From positions 1 through 20,266 of the forward strand of contig JADLDQ010000100.1 in assembly GCA_020846575.1 (NCBI GenBank): a stretch of 20,266 nucleotides of DNA, given 5' to 3'. The notes beneath the pieces were generated by a model. That model was not told the origin of the DNA, ran no database searches, and worked only from the letters and a program-made list of their open reading frames with translations. Every line of letters begins with the position of its first letter. The first letter of the stretch is position 1. The position numbers and the translations under genes are program-made. Of this stretch, positions 6,286-13,895 are shown piece by piece. Origin of the DNA: Burkholderiales bacterium. Lineage in GTDB: Bacteria > Pseudomonadota > Gammaproteobacteria > Burkholderiales > SG8-39.

Positions 6286-7263
6286 CTACTCTTTCGCGAT
6301 CTTGTACCGCTTCACGAATCGACCGACCCGGTCAGTGTCGCGCCGGATCGTGTCGGCGAACGCTTCGGCTGCACCCACGTTGGGCTCGGTCACCTGGGAG
6401 TTCAGGAACTCCATGAACTTCGGGTCCCGGAACGTTCGCACGAACTCGCTGTTCAGGCGCCGGGCGATGGGGTCCGGTATCGCCGCCGGTCCGAGCAGGC
6501 CCCACCACGACTGGCCGCTGGGGAGATCGCCGAGCCCCGTTTCCTCGAGCGTCGGGACCTCCGGGAACATCGAAAGACGCCTGGAACCGCTCACCGCCAG
6601 CAGCTTCGCCTTCCCTGCCTTCAGAAGCCCGAGGCCGCCGTAGGCGCCGATCAGCACGATGTCGATCTCCCCGGCGGCAAGGCCCTGGAAGATCTGCGGC
6701 CCGCCCTTGTAGGGAATGCCGACGATGCTGGTGTTCCACCGCTCGCCCATCAGCAAGCGCGACATGTCGGGGGAACTCTTCGGGCCGAAGGTGCCGATGT
6801 TGAGCTTGCCGGGACGGGCCGCGGCATAAGCGGCGAGTTCCTTCACCGAGTTCACCGGGGCGGAGGCCTTCACGAACATCCCGGTGAGGATGTAGTACAG
6901 GCTGGTAATGGGCCGGAAATCCTTCTGCGCGTCGTACGGCAGCTTGCTGAACAGGTGCGGATTGACCACCAGCGGGTCGCTGTTCAGAACGCAGATGGTG
7001 TAGCCGTCGGGGGCGGCATGCGCGCAGGCCTCTGCCGCGACCACCGAGTTCCCGCCGGGACGGTTCTCGACGATGAGCGGTTGCCCCAGGCGCGGCTGCA
7101 TGTCCTCGATGGCCTTGCGCAGCACGATGTCCACTCCCGCGCCGGCCGGCTGCGGCAGGAAAACGCGGATCGGCCGGGCCGGCCAGACCTGGCCGTACGC
7201 CGGGGTAGCGGCGAGCGCGGCCGCCGCGAAAAGGAACGGTACGCGACCGGGACGCAGGTGCAT
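6286..7263 (-). CDS. Second Bug-family (TTT) periplasmic binding protein
   Basis: This 325-residue protein has a signal peptide (core FLFAAAALAATPA, cleavage probably after AYG, about residue 24). The Bug landmarks are ENRPGGNS (66-73), APDGYTICVLNSDPLVVNPHLF (84-105), PYDAQKDFRPIT and GPAAIPDPIARRLNSEFV. The usual ligand loop PPGGxxD is altered to FLPQPAGAGVD, with the conserved Asp at 45. ATG 7263 is chosen for GAGGAGG five bases upstream. It lies 65 bases after the TRAP permease gene on the same strand, so it is probably the third gene of the TRAP operon. It belongs to a different transporter class from its neighbours, and no TctAB permease is present. It should bind an organic anion in the periplasm, perhaps as a sensor or for a TctAB encoded elsewhere. 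Confidence 0.92.
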   Translation of the reverse strand: MHLRPGRVPFLFAAAALAATPAYGQVWPARPIRVFLPQPAGAGVDIVLRKAIEDMQPRLGQPLIVENRPGGNSVVAAEACAHAAPDGYTICVLNSDPLVVNPHLFSKLPYDAQKDFRPITSLYYILTGMFVKASAPVNSVKELAAYAAARPGKLNIGTFGPKSSPDMSRLLMGERWNTSIVGIPYKGGPQIFQGLAAGEIDIVLIGAYGGLGLLKAGKAKLLAVSGSRRLSMFPEVPTLEETGLGDLPSGQSWWGLLGPAAIPDPIARRLNSEFVRTFRDPKFMEFLNSQVTEPNVGAAEAFADTIRRDTDRVGRFVKRYKIAKE

Positions 7264-7328
7264 GACAGCCTCCTCGCTTCGATGAGCGCCGCTGCGGCGA
7301 CGACAACGACGCTCGCCGGCGGCAGGGA

Positions 7329-9353
7329 CTACTTCGAGACCATGCTCGCCGGCAGCCACAGCGCGAGCGCCGGGAACACCACGATCAGCAGCAGCTTCAC
7401 GAAGTCCGCGATCACGAACGGTATCACGCCCGCGTAGACGCGTTTCAGCGGCACGTCCGCGCCGCCGCCGATCGACTTCAGCACGAACAGGTGAATGCCG
7501 AAGGGCGGCGTGATCAGCCCCGTCTCCAGCACGATCAGCATGATCACGCCCCACCAGACGAGGTCGTAACCGACGCCCGCCACCAGCGGCGCGATCAGAG
7601 GCGTGGTCACGAACATGACGGTGTTCGAATCCATGATGCAGCCGAGCGCGAGGTATATCGCCAACAGCATGAGGATGACCAGGATCGGTTCCACCTGCAA
7701 GCCCTGGAAGTACTCGGTCATGCGCTGCGGCAACCCGGTCACACCCAGCGAGAACGAGAACAGCAGCACACCGAAGATGATCACGTACAGCATTGCGGTG
7801 ATACCGGTGGTCTCGCCCATGACCGCCGCGAACGTGCGGCGGTTGATCTTGCCGCGCGCCAGCGCGAACAGGAACGCACCCCCCGCGCCTATCGCGGCCG
7901 CCTCGGTCTCGGTGCACACGCCGCTGTAGATACCGCCGAGCACCACCGCGAACAGCGTCAGCACGCCCCAGGCGCGCTTGAGAGCGCGCGCGATCGATGG
8001 CAGCTCGGCGCGCGTCGATGCGGGCGGCGCCGAGCCCGGCACGACGCGAACGACGATCGCCACGGCGGCGAGGTAGAACACGATCGCCATCGCCGCGGGT
8101 ACCATGGCGGCAATGAAGAGCTTGCCGATCGACTGCTCGGTGAGGAAGGCGTAGAAGATGAGCGGGATCGACGGGGGCACGAGCGCCCCGAGCGTACCGC
8201 CGGCCGCCACCGTGCCCATGGCGAGCGACTGCGAATAGCCGCGCGCGCCCATCTCCGGCAGCGCGACCCGGCCGAGGGTCGCCACCGTGGCGAGCGAGGA
8301 CCCGGTGAGCGCGCCGAAGCCGCCGCAGCCGCCGATGGTCGCGAGCGCGAGGCCCCCGCGCAGGTGCGCGAGCAGCGTGTGCGCAAGGGCGTAGATGTCC
8401 GAGGACATGCCCGCCACCACCGCGAAGGCCCCCATCATCAGGAACATCGGCAGCACCGCGACCTGGGCGTTGGTGAGGAACTGTATCGACTCGTTGCCGA
8501 CGACGTTCAGAGCCGGCTCCAGTCCGATGAACAGCACCGTCGTGAGCACGCCCAGAAGTCCCATGGTGGCGGCGAGCGGCACGTACAGCACCAGCAGCAC
8601 CCACAGGAGCACCACCACGGCGGTGGCGAGCGTGCCACCGTGCGGTTGCGCGAAGGCCATGAGCGGCGCGAGCGTGCCCGGCAGCAGGTAAAGCAGCGCG
8701 CCCAGCGCGAGCACCAGCAGGACCGCCGCGGTCGCCAGCCTCCGGTCCGGGACCGACACCCCCGGCCGCGGGGCCTGCACGCCGTCCTCCTGCCCGATGC
8801 TCCAGCCGATGGGATCGGGCAGCCCGGCGAGCGCGAAGCGCAGCGTCACCAGCCAGGCGATCGCCTGCACCAGCGCGGCGCAGCCGAGGAAGAACGCCAC
8901 CAGCCACATGAAGGGCGCCATCGGCAGGTGCAGGTACACGGTCGAGGCGTTGCGCTCGGCGAGCTTCGCGGCGTAGGCGCCCACCCGCCAGGCGAGCAGC
9001 ACGTAGAAGAGCAGGAGCAGGAGCCCCGCCAGGACCTTCAGCCAGGCGAGCAGCCGCGGCGGTACCCGGCCGCCCAGGAGGTCGATGGCGAGATTGACCC
9101 GCTGCGCGGCGCCTGCCGGGAAAGTCGCTGCCACCGCCACGCCGATGGCGAGCCCGACCGCCTCGTTGAGGCCGTCGATCGGGCTGTTGGCGAACCAGCG
9201 CAGCAGCACGTCGAGCACCTGCGCGAAGGCGACCACCAGCATGCCCAGCACGCCGACGAAGGCGACGCGCCGGGTGGCGAGGACCGCGACCTCGTCGAGG
9301 CGGTCGAGCAGGGATTTCACGCGGCTGGTGAGCGCGATACGGCGCCGGCGCAC
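7329..9353 (-). CDS. TRAP transporter fused small and large permease subunit (DctQM)
   Basis: This 674-residue protein is almost wholly membrane-embedded. Residues of about 20-190 form a four-helix DctQ-type small subunit, including FVGVLGMLVVAFAQVLDVLLRWF and a VNLAIDLL motif. A linker (about 195-215) is followed by a DctM-type large subunit with many helices (to 674), including LTGSSLATVATLG, PPSIPLIFYAFLTEQSIGKLF and TGLITPPFGIHLFVL. TRAP systems use a sodium gradient to import organic acids delivered by DctP. The binding-protein gene lies 59 bases upstream, and a Bug gene follows. The start is uncertain: GTG 9353 and GTG 9320 are both possible and neither has a good ribosome binding site. 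Translation may depend on coupling or on the hairpin at 9360-9387. Confidence 0.92.
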   Translation of the reverse strand: MRRRRIALTSRVKSLLDRLDEVAVLATRRVAFVGVLGMLVVAFAQVLDVLLRWFANSPIDGLNEAVGLAIGVAVAATFPAGAAQRVNLAIDLLGGRVPPRLLAWLKVLAGLLLLLFYVLLAWRVGAYAAKLAERNASTVYLHLPMAPFMWLVAFFLGCAALVQAIAWLVTLRFALAGLPDPIGWSIGQEDGVQAPRPGVSVPDRRLATAAVLLVLALGALLYLLPGTLAPLMAFAQPHGGTLATAVVVLLWVLLVLYVPLAATMGLLGVLTTVLFIGLEPALNVVGNESIQFLTNAQVAVLPMFLMMGAFAVVAGMSSDIYALAHTLLAHLRGGLALATIGGCGGFGALTGSSLATVATLGRVALPEMGARGYSQSLAMGTVAAGGTLGALVPPSIPLIFYAFLTEQSIGKLFIAAMVPAAMAIVFYLAAVAIVVRVVPGSAPPASTRAELPSIARALKRAWGVLTLFAVVLGGIYSGVCTETEAAAIGAGGAFLFALARGKINRRTFAAVMGETTGITAMLYVIIFGVLLFSFSLGVTGLPQRMTEYFQGLQVEPILVILMLLAIYLALGCIMDSNTVMFVTTPLIAPLVAGVGYDLVWWGVIMLIVLETGLITPPFGIHLFVLKSIGGGADVPLKRVYAGVIPFVIADFVKLLLIVVFPALALWLPASMVSK

Positions 9354-9359
9354 GGCCCG

Positions 9360-9387
9360 GGCGGCCGGCGCGTGGGGCCCGGCCGCC
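9360..9387 (-). other. GC hairpin between the TRAP binding-protein and permease genes
   Basis: GGCGGCCGG (9360-9368) pairs perfectly with CCGGCCGCC (9379-9387) around a 10-base loop, between the dctP-like stop and the permease start. It may stabilise the upstream message or mask the permease start, giving more binding protein than permease. It could also be chance in GC-rich DNA. Confidence 0.35.
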
Positions 9388-9412
9388 GCGGCGCGAGGCC
9401 GCCGCTGCGCGC

Positions 9413-10408
9413 CTACTTCCGGTTCGAGAGCGCCTTCACTTCCGCGCGAAAGGCCGCGAGCACCTTCTGCCCGCCGGGCGTCTCCTTGGCCCAGCCGTCG
9501 GCGATCGGTGCGACCGCCTTGCGCCAGCGTTCCTCTTCCGCTGCCGCCAGGTCGACGATGCCCGCTTTCACCACCGCGCGGTTCTCGCTCCAGACCGCGT
9601 CGGTGATCGAGCCCAGATGGCGGGACATCCTGAGATTGGAGAACCTGTCGATCGCCGCCTTCGCCTGCGCAGGCAGGCTGTCGTACTTCTTGCGATTGAT
9701 GAACAGGAGCGCCGCGTCGCTGCCCAGCGGTACGTCCACGTGATGCTTCGTGACCTCGTGGATCTTGAAGGTGAGCATGCCCGTGAAGGGCATGAGCGCC
9801 GCTTCCGCCGTCCCGCGGCTCACCGCCTGGTAGGTCTCGTCCGGGCGAAGCGTCACCGGCGCACCGCCCAGGGCGACCACGATCCTGCCGGCGATCAAGT
9901 TCGAGGCGGCGACCTTCTTGCCCTTGAAGCTCGCGAGACTGTTGATCAGATCCTTGGAGTGGATCGCCGAGTTGGGGAAGGTCCAGATCGCCAGCGGCCG
10001 CACCGCGTCGAATTCGCTTGCGGTGATGCCCTTCTCATACAGGTTCCACAGCGCCTCGGAAGCGACGCTCGCCGACCTCGCCTCGAACGGCAGCGCGGCC
10101 ACGTCCTGCAGCTTGAACTTCCCGCCCGCGAGCGCGGTGAGGGTGAAGCCGATGTCGGCAACGCCGTCCACCACCCGGTCGTACGTGACCGCGAAATTGC
10201 CCAGCGTTCCGCCGTAGAAGGTCTGCACCTGGAGGGCGCCGCCGGAGGCTTCGCTCACGTCCTTCGCCCAGGGCGTGAAGGCCTTGCCGTGCAGATAGGA
10301 GGGCGGCGGCGCGGGCGAATTGAGCTTGAGCACGGTCTGGGCGCTGCAGGGCATGGGCGCGGCCAGGGCCGAGGCCGCGAGAGCGGCGCTGAGGAGATGC
10401 ATTTTCAT
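9413..10408 (-). CDS. TRAP transporter substrate-binding protein (DctP family)
   Basis: This 331-residue protein has a signal peptide (LLSAALAASALAAPMPCSA, cleavage about residue 23) followed by a DctP fold: LKLNSPAPPPSYLHGKAFTPWAKDV, YDRVVDGVADIGF, ALPFEA, FKGKKVAASN and the final helix QKVLAAFRAEVKAL. It captures a ligand in the periplasm for the DctQM permease encoded 59 bases downstream. The conserved binding arginine, normally in a KKxRVP-like segment, appears as Ala 167 (KKVAAS), so the ligand may not be held by the standard carboxylate salt bridge. ATG 10408 has GGAGG five bases upstream; an earlier in-frame ATG would add proline-rich residues before the signal peptide. A candidate promoter lies at 10460-10489. 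It heads a three-gene minus-strand operon. Confidence 0.92.
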   Translation of the reverse strand: MKMHLLSAALAASALAAPMPCSAQTVLKLNSPAPPPSYLHGKAFTPWAKDVSEASGGALQVQTFYGGTLGNFAVTYDRVVDGVADIGFTLTALAGGKFKLQDVAALPFEARSASVASEALWNLYEKGITASEFDAVRPLAIWTFPNSAIHSKDLINSLASFKGKKVAASNLIAGRIVVALGGAPVTLRPDETYQAVSRGTAEAALMPFTGMLTFKIHEVTKHHVDVPLGSDAALLFINRKKYDSLPAQAKAAIDRFSNLRMSRHLGSITDAVWSENRAVVKAGIVDLAAAEEERWRKAVAPIADGWAKETPGGQKVLAAFRAEVKALSNRK

Positions 10409-10459
10409 GGATTCCTCCGGTGGAATAGTGGGCGGTGGGGGCATGCCGTCCGGCTGCGC

Positions 10460-10489
10460 AGTCTAACCCGGTGGTGCCCGCGCGCTCAA
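10460..10489 (-). promoter_or_regulatory. Candidate sigma-70 promoter of the TRAP operon
   Basis: On the minus strand TTGAGC (10489-10484) and TAGACT (10465-10460) are separated by 18 bp; each matches four of six consensus bases. Transcription would start near 10453 and give a leader of about 45 bases before ATG 10408 and its GGAGG site. It is the best promoter match I found in the window. Confidence 0.45.
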
Positions 10490-10703
10490 ACCCGCCGCGC
10501 CGGCCTTCTGGTGGGGGAGTTCTCGGCCCGGGCAGAATGGCGCGCACCGGCCGGCGACCTCGCCGGAGATGCGCCTTCGGCGCCCGTCTGTGAGATCATG
10601 TCCCACGGAAGGGCGGTCGAAGAAAGCCTCGAGACCGCGTCTGCAACGCATCCGCCAGGGACGCATCACCGGTCGTTGAACGCTTGACGAGGGAGGACAT
10701 TGC

Positions 10704-11468
10704 GTGAGCTGTCAGTGGATTGAGGCGAACGGCGTCCTGCTGCGCTACGAGTATCTTGCGTCCGCCGCAAAGACCGTGGTTCTGGTGCACGAGATGGGCG
10801 GCGCGCTCGAGAGCTGGGACCCGATCCTCGCCGATCTCGCCGGGCGCTGGAGCGTGCTGCGCTACGACCTGCGCGGCTCGGGTCTCTCGGAAAAACCGCA
10901 TCAGTCCCTGTCCGTGGATACTCTGGCCGACGACCTGGATGCGCTGCTGGAGGGGCTCGAGATCGACGGGCAGGTCGCCGTCGTGGGCGTCGCGCTCGGC
11001 TGCGCGACTTCGGTGCATTTCGCGGCGAAGTATCCCGGGCGGGTTGCCGAGCTGATCCTGATGTCACCGGCGCTCGACGTCGCGCCGGCGGAACGCGACA
11101 TGATGGTGGCGCGAGCCGGGCGCTTCGAGACCGAAGGAATCCGCAACGTTCTCGGCACCCTGCCGATCGGCAAGCGCGACATTCACGAGATCCTGCGCCT
11201 GACCGCCGATCCGTCGGGCCTGGCCGCGCAGTGGCGCATGCTGGCGCATCTGGATCTCGACGCGAGCCTCGGTGCGATCAGGTGTCCGGCGCTCCTCCTG
11301 GCCGGTACGCGCGACAGGAGGCGCCATCCGGAGTATGTCGGCAGCGTCGCCAGGAAGATCCCCGGCGCCAGGATGATCGTGCTCGAGAGCGGTCATATCA
11401 TGCCCGTGGAGACGCCGGCGCTCGCGGCCGCGACCATCTCGAAACACCTCACGGAACGCGGGTTCTAG
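10704..11468 (+). CDS. Alpha/beta-hydrolase-fold protein without the nucleophilic serine
   Basis: This 254-residue protein resembles 3-oxoadipate enol-lactonase-like alpha/beta hydrolases: VVLVHEMGGALESWDPIL (oxyanion-hole strand), RYDLRGSGLSEKP, VAVVGVALGCATS (nucleophile elbow, 91-103), LLLAGTRD (acid D204) and ESGHIMPVETP (H231). The elbow reads G95-V-A97-L-G99: the usual catalytic Ser is Ala, codon GCG at bases 10992-10994. Acid and histidine positions are kept. It may therefore be a non-hydrolytic member, binding protein or lyase-like enzyme, or may have changed mechanism. GTG 10704 is chosen for GGGAGG seven bases upstream. It is the first gene of the plus-strand operon with the thiolase-like, DUF35 and CoA-transferase genes; the next start is 15 bases after its stop. 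Confidence 0.85.
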   Translation: MSCQWIEANGVLLRYEYLASAAKTVVLVHEMGGALESWDPILADLAGRWSVLRYDLRGSGLSEKPHQSLSVDTLADDLDALLEGLEIDGQVAVVGVALGCATSVHFAAKYPGRVAELILMSPALDVAPAERDMMVARAGRFETEGIRNVLGTLPIGKRDIHEILRLTADPSGLAAQWRMLAHLDLDASLGAIRCPALLLAGTRDRRRHPEYVGSVARKIPGARMIVLESGHIMPVETPALAAATISKHLTERGF

Positions 11469-11483
11469 TCGGACCGGGCCCGC

Positions 11484-12653
11484 ATGAGTATCAACGGTAG
11501 AGCCTACATCGTCGGCGCATTCGAGCACCCCACCCGCAAGGCGCCCGACAAGTCGCTGGCGCAGCTACATGCCGAGGTTGCGCGCGGCGCCCTGGAAGAC
11601 GCCGGGCTCGCGCCGCGCGACATCGATGGCTACTTCTGCGGCGGCGATGCGCCGGGCACCGGCCCGCTGTCGCTGCTCGATTACATGAACCTCAAGGTGC
11701 GCCACGCCGATTCCACCAATGTCGGCGGTTCGTCCTATATCCTGCACGTCGGACACGCCGCCGAGGCCATCGCCGCCGGCAAGTGCGATATCGCGCTGAT
11801 CACGCTGGCCGGGCGGCCGCGCTCGACCGGTTCGGGCAAAGGCAACCTGCAGCGCACCGACAATCCGGTGCAGCCGGATTTTCCGTTCGAGCAGCCGTTC
11901 GGCCTCGCCACCGTCAACATCTATGCGATGTGCGCGGCGCGCCACATGTACGAGTTCGGCACCACCAGCGAGCAGCTCGCCTGGGTCAAGGTCGCCGCCT
12001 CGCATCACGCCCAGCACAATCCCGGCGCGATGCTGCGCGAGGTCGTCACCGTAGCAGATGTCGTCGGCTCGCCGGTGATCGCCGATCCGCTGCACCGGCT
12101 GGATTGCTGCGTCATCAGCGACGGCGGCGGGGCGGTCATCGTGGCGCGGCCGGAGATCGCCCGCAGTCTGAAGCGACCGCTGGTCAGGGTCCGCGGCGCC
12201 GCCGAGGCGGTCAAGCATCAGAACGCCGGCGATATCGATCTTACCTGCTCTGCGGGATCGTTCAGCGGTCCGGCCGCGTTCGCCGAAGCCGGCGTCGGCC
12301 CGGCCGACATCAAGTATGTTTCGCTCTACGACAGCTTCACCATCACCGTGGTGATTCAGCTCGAGGACCTGGGGTTCTGCCCGCGCGGCAAGGGCGGCGC
12401 GTTCGTCGCCGACGGCAACCTGATTTCCGGGCAAGGCAGGCTGCCGTTCAACACCGATGGCGGCGGGTTGTGCAACAACCATCCGTTCAACCGCGGCGGC
12501 ATGACCAAGATCATCGAGGCGGTGCGGCAGCTGCGCGGGGAGGCGCACCCGGCGGTGCAGGTCCCCAACTGCGATCTGGCGCTGGCGCACGGCACCGGCG
12601 GTCTGCTCGGCACGCGTCACGGCTCGGCGACGCTGATCATGGAACGGGAGTAG
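11484..12653 (+). CDS. Thiolase-like protein (SCP-x/Ltp type) lacking the catalytic cysteine
   Basis: This 389-residue thiolase-superfamily protein belongs to the non-canonical SCP-x/lipid-transfer type. Visible motifs are GLAPRDIDGYFCGG, TNVGGSSYILHVGHAAEAIAAG (78-99), YVSLYDSFTITVV (278-290), NTDGGGLCNNHPFNRGG (323-339) and ALAHGTGGLLGTR (367-378). The nucleophilic Cys of true thiolases, expected at the position of G81, is absent. H333 matches the GHP histidine, and the second catalytic Cys position reads His 369. Such proteins paired with DUF35 partners include the retro-aldolase Ltp2 of steroid side-chain degradation, in which tyrosines act; Y282 is a candidate. A DUF35 gene follows after only five bases, so the two probably form a complex. 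Probable reaction: carbon-carbon cleavage or formation on an acyl-CoA; the substrate is unknown. Confidence 0.88.
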   Translation: MSINGRAYIVGAFEHPTRKAPDKSLAQLHAEVARGALEDAGLAPRDIDGYFCGGDAPGTGPLSLLDYMNLKVRHADSTNVGGSSYILHVGHAAEAIAAGKCDIALITLAGRPRSTGSGKGNLQRTDNPVQPDFPFEQPFGLATVNIYAMCAARHMYEFGTTSEQLAWVKVAASHHAQHNPGAMLREVVTVADVVGSPVIADPLHRLDCCVISDGGGAVIVARPEIARSLKRPLVRVRGAAEAVKHQNAGDIDLTCSAGSFSGPAAFAEAGVGPADIKYVSLYDSFTITVVIQLEDLGFCPRGKGGAFVADGNLISGQGRLPFNTDGGGLCNNHPFNRGGMTKIIEAVRQLRGEAHPAVQVPNCDLALAHGTGGLLGTRHGSATLIMERE

Positions 12654-12658
12654 CGGCA

Positions 12659-13042
12659 GTGTCACTTCTGTCTGAATCGCTGCCATTTCATCCCGAGGTG
12701 CAGGAATTCTGGAACGCGCTGCCGCAAGGGCGGTTCCTGCTGCGCGCTTGCCGCGCCTGCGGGCGCGCGCACTGGTACCCGCGCGCCATCTGCCCGCATT
12801 GCGCGAGCAGCGATACCGAGTGGCGCGAGGCGAGCGGGCGCGGCACCATCTATACCTACAGCATCATGCGCCGGGTGTCGGAGCCCTTCGCCATCGCCTA
12901 TGTCACCCTGGCGGAAGGTCCGACGATAATGACCAATATCGTCGAGTCGGCGCTCGAGGAGATCGCCATCGGCAAGGCCGTCGCGTTCGTGGTCGGCGGT
13001 CGCAAGAACGGGGAATACCTGCCGCTTTTCAAGCTCGTCTGA
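12659..13042 (+). CDS. DUF35 zinc-ribbon/OB-fold acyl-CoA-associated protein
   Basis: This 127-residue protein has a rubredoxin-like zinc ribbon (CRAC at 31-34 and CPHC at 45-48) followed by an OB-fold (about 55-127), including GRGTIYTYSIMRRVSEPF and a final LPLFKLV strand. This is the standard DUF35/OB-fold architecture. Members bind acyl-CoA and form obligate complexes with thiolase-like partners: the archaeal thiolase-HMG-CoA synthase channel, and the ChsH2 DUF35 domain with Ltp2. GTG 12659 starts five bases after the thiolase-like stop, with GGGAG (12646-12650) eight bases upstream inside the previous gene. This points to translational coupling and a stoichiometric complex. Its role is inferred from this pairing. 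A 142-base spacer to the CoA-transferase genes follows. Confidence 0.9.
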   Translation: MSLLSESLPFHPEVQEFWNALPQGRFLLRACRACGRAHWYPRAICPHCASSDTEWREASGRGTIYTYSIMRRVSEPFAIAYVTLAEGPTIMTNIVESALEEIAIGKAVAFVVGGRKNGEYLPLFKLV

Positions 13043-13184
13043 GCGGCGTGCCGGGTCAGCGCGATTGCGGCGAAGAGGACTCGACAGGACAAGCCGGAGG
13101 GCCGGCAGGCAGAACTTTGCATAAGGCGTGGATTAGACTGGCGCCCGCAGACGGACTCCAGGTCACCAGGGACGACTTCGTGGC

Positions 13185-13895
13185 ATGATCGACAAGCAGG
13201 TCAAGAGTATCGACGAGGCGCTCGACGGGATTCCCGACGGTGCGTCCGTTCTCGTCGGCGGCTTCGGCGCGGTCGGCCAGCCGAACGCCCTGATGGAAGG
13301 GCTCGCCGAGCGCGGCTTGAAGGATCTTACCGTCATCGCCAACAACGCCGGCTTCGAGCGTCATATCGGGCTTGGCATTCTCATCACGCGCGGCTGCATA
13401 CGCAAGATCATCTGCAGCTTTCCGCGCCGTTCGCCCGCCTTCGCCGACGCCTATCGGGACGGCAAGATCGAGCTCGAGGTCGTGCCGCAGGGCACGCTCG
13501 CCGAGCGCATCCGCGCCGCCGGCGCCGGAATCGGCGCGTTCTACACGCCCACGGCCGCCGGCACCCAGCTCGGGCAGGGCAAGGAGACGCGCGAGATCGA
13601 CGGACGGACCCACGTCCTGGAATACGCGCTCGGCGCAGACGTGGCGCTGGTCGAGGCCTGGAGCGCCGATCGCTGGGGCAATCTCACCTATCGCGGCAGC
13701 GGGCGCAATTTCAATCCGGTCATGGCCATGGCGGCCAGGTTGACCATCGTACAGGCCCAGCATGTCGTGCCGCTCGGGCGGATCGAGCCGGATGCCGTGG
13801 TGACGCCGGGCGTCTATGTCGATCGTATCGTGCACGTGCCTTACGGCGATCCGCCACTCGCGGTGCCGGAAGGAGCCGAGGGAGCAAGCGCATGA
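13185..13895 (+). CDS. CoA-transferase family I, subunit A (3-oxoacid/3-oxoadipate type)
   Basis: This 236-residue alpha subunit has the conserved GGFGAVGQP (25-33) of family I CoA-transferases, then LKDLTVIANNAG, FPRRSPAFADAYRDGKIELEVVPQGTLAERIRAAGAGIGAFYTPTAAGT and an EYALGADVALVEAWSADRWGNLTYRGS region, as in PcaI/ScoA/AtoD. With the beta subunit it would move CoA from a donor such as succinyl-CoA to a carboxylic acid in the cytoplasm. ATG 13185 is the natural start; the ribosome binding site is weak. The stop overlaps the beta-subunit start by four bases (ATGA), the usual coupling. The annotated substrate (acetoacetate or 3-oxoadipate) cannot be decided from sequence. The presence of an enol-lactonase-like fold upstream hints at an aromatic ring-cleavage style pathway, but no ring-cleavage gene is present. 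Confidence 0.93.
   Translation: MIDKQVKSIDEALDGIPDGASVLVGGFGAVGQPNALMEGLAERGLKDLTVIANNAGFERHIGLGILITRGCIRKIICSFPRRSPAFADAYRDGKIELEVVPQGTLAERIRAAGAGIGAFYTPTAAGTQLGQGKETREIDGRTHVLEYALGADVALVEAWSADRWGNLTYRGSGRNFNPVMAMAARLTIVQAQHVVPLGRIEPDAVVTPGVYVDRIVHVPYGDPPLAVPEGAEGASA

Noticed and set aside
7491..9743. 750-residue plus-strand open frame
   Set aside because: Antisense of the TRAP permease; the translation is dominated by H, R, Q and E with no motif.
13117..13139. TTGCAT/TAGACT as a promoter for the CoA-transferase genes
   Set aside because: The spacer is only 11 bp, and no better -35 lies at 16-18 bp from TAGACT.
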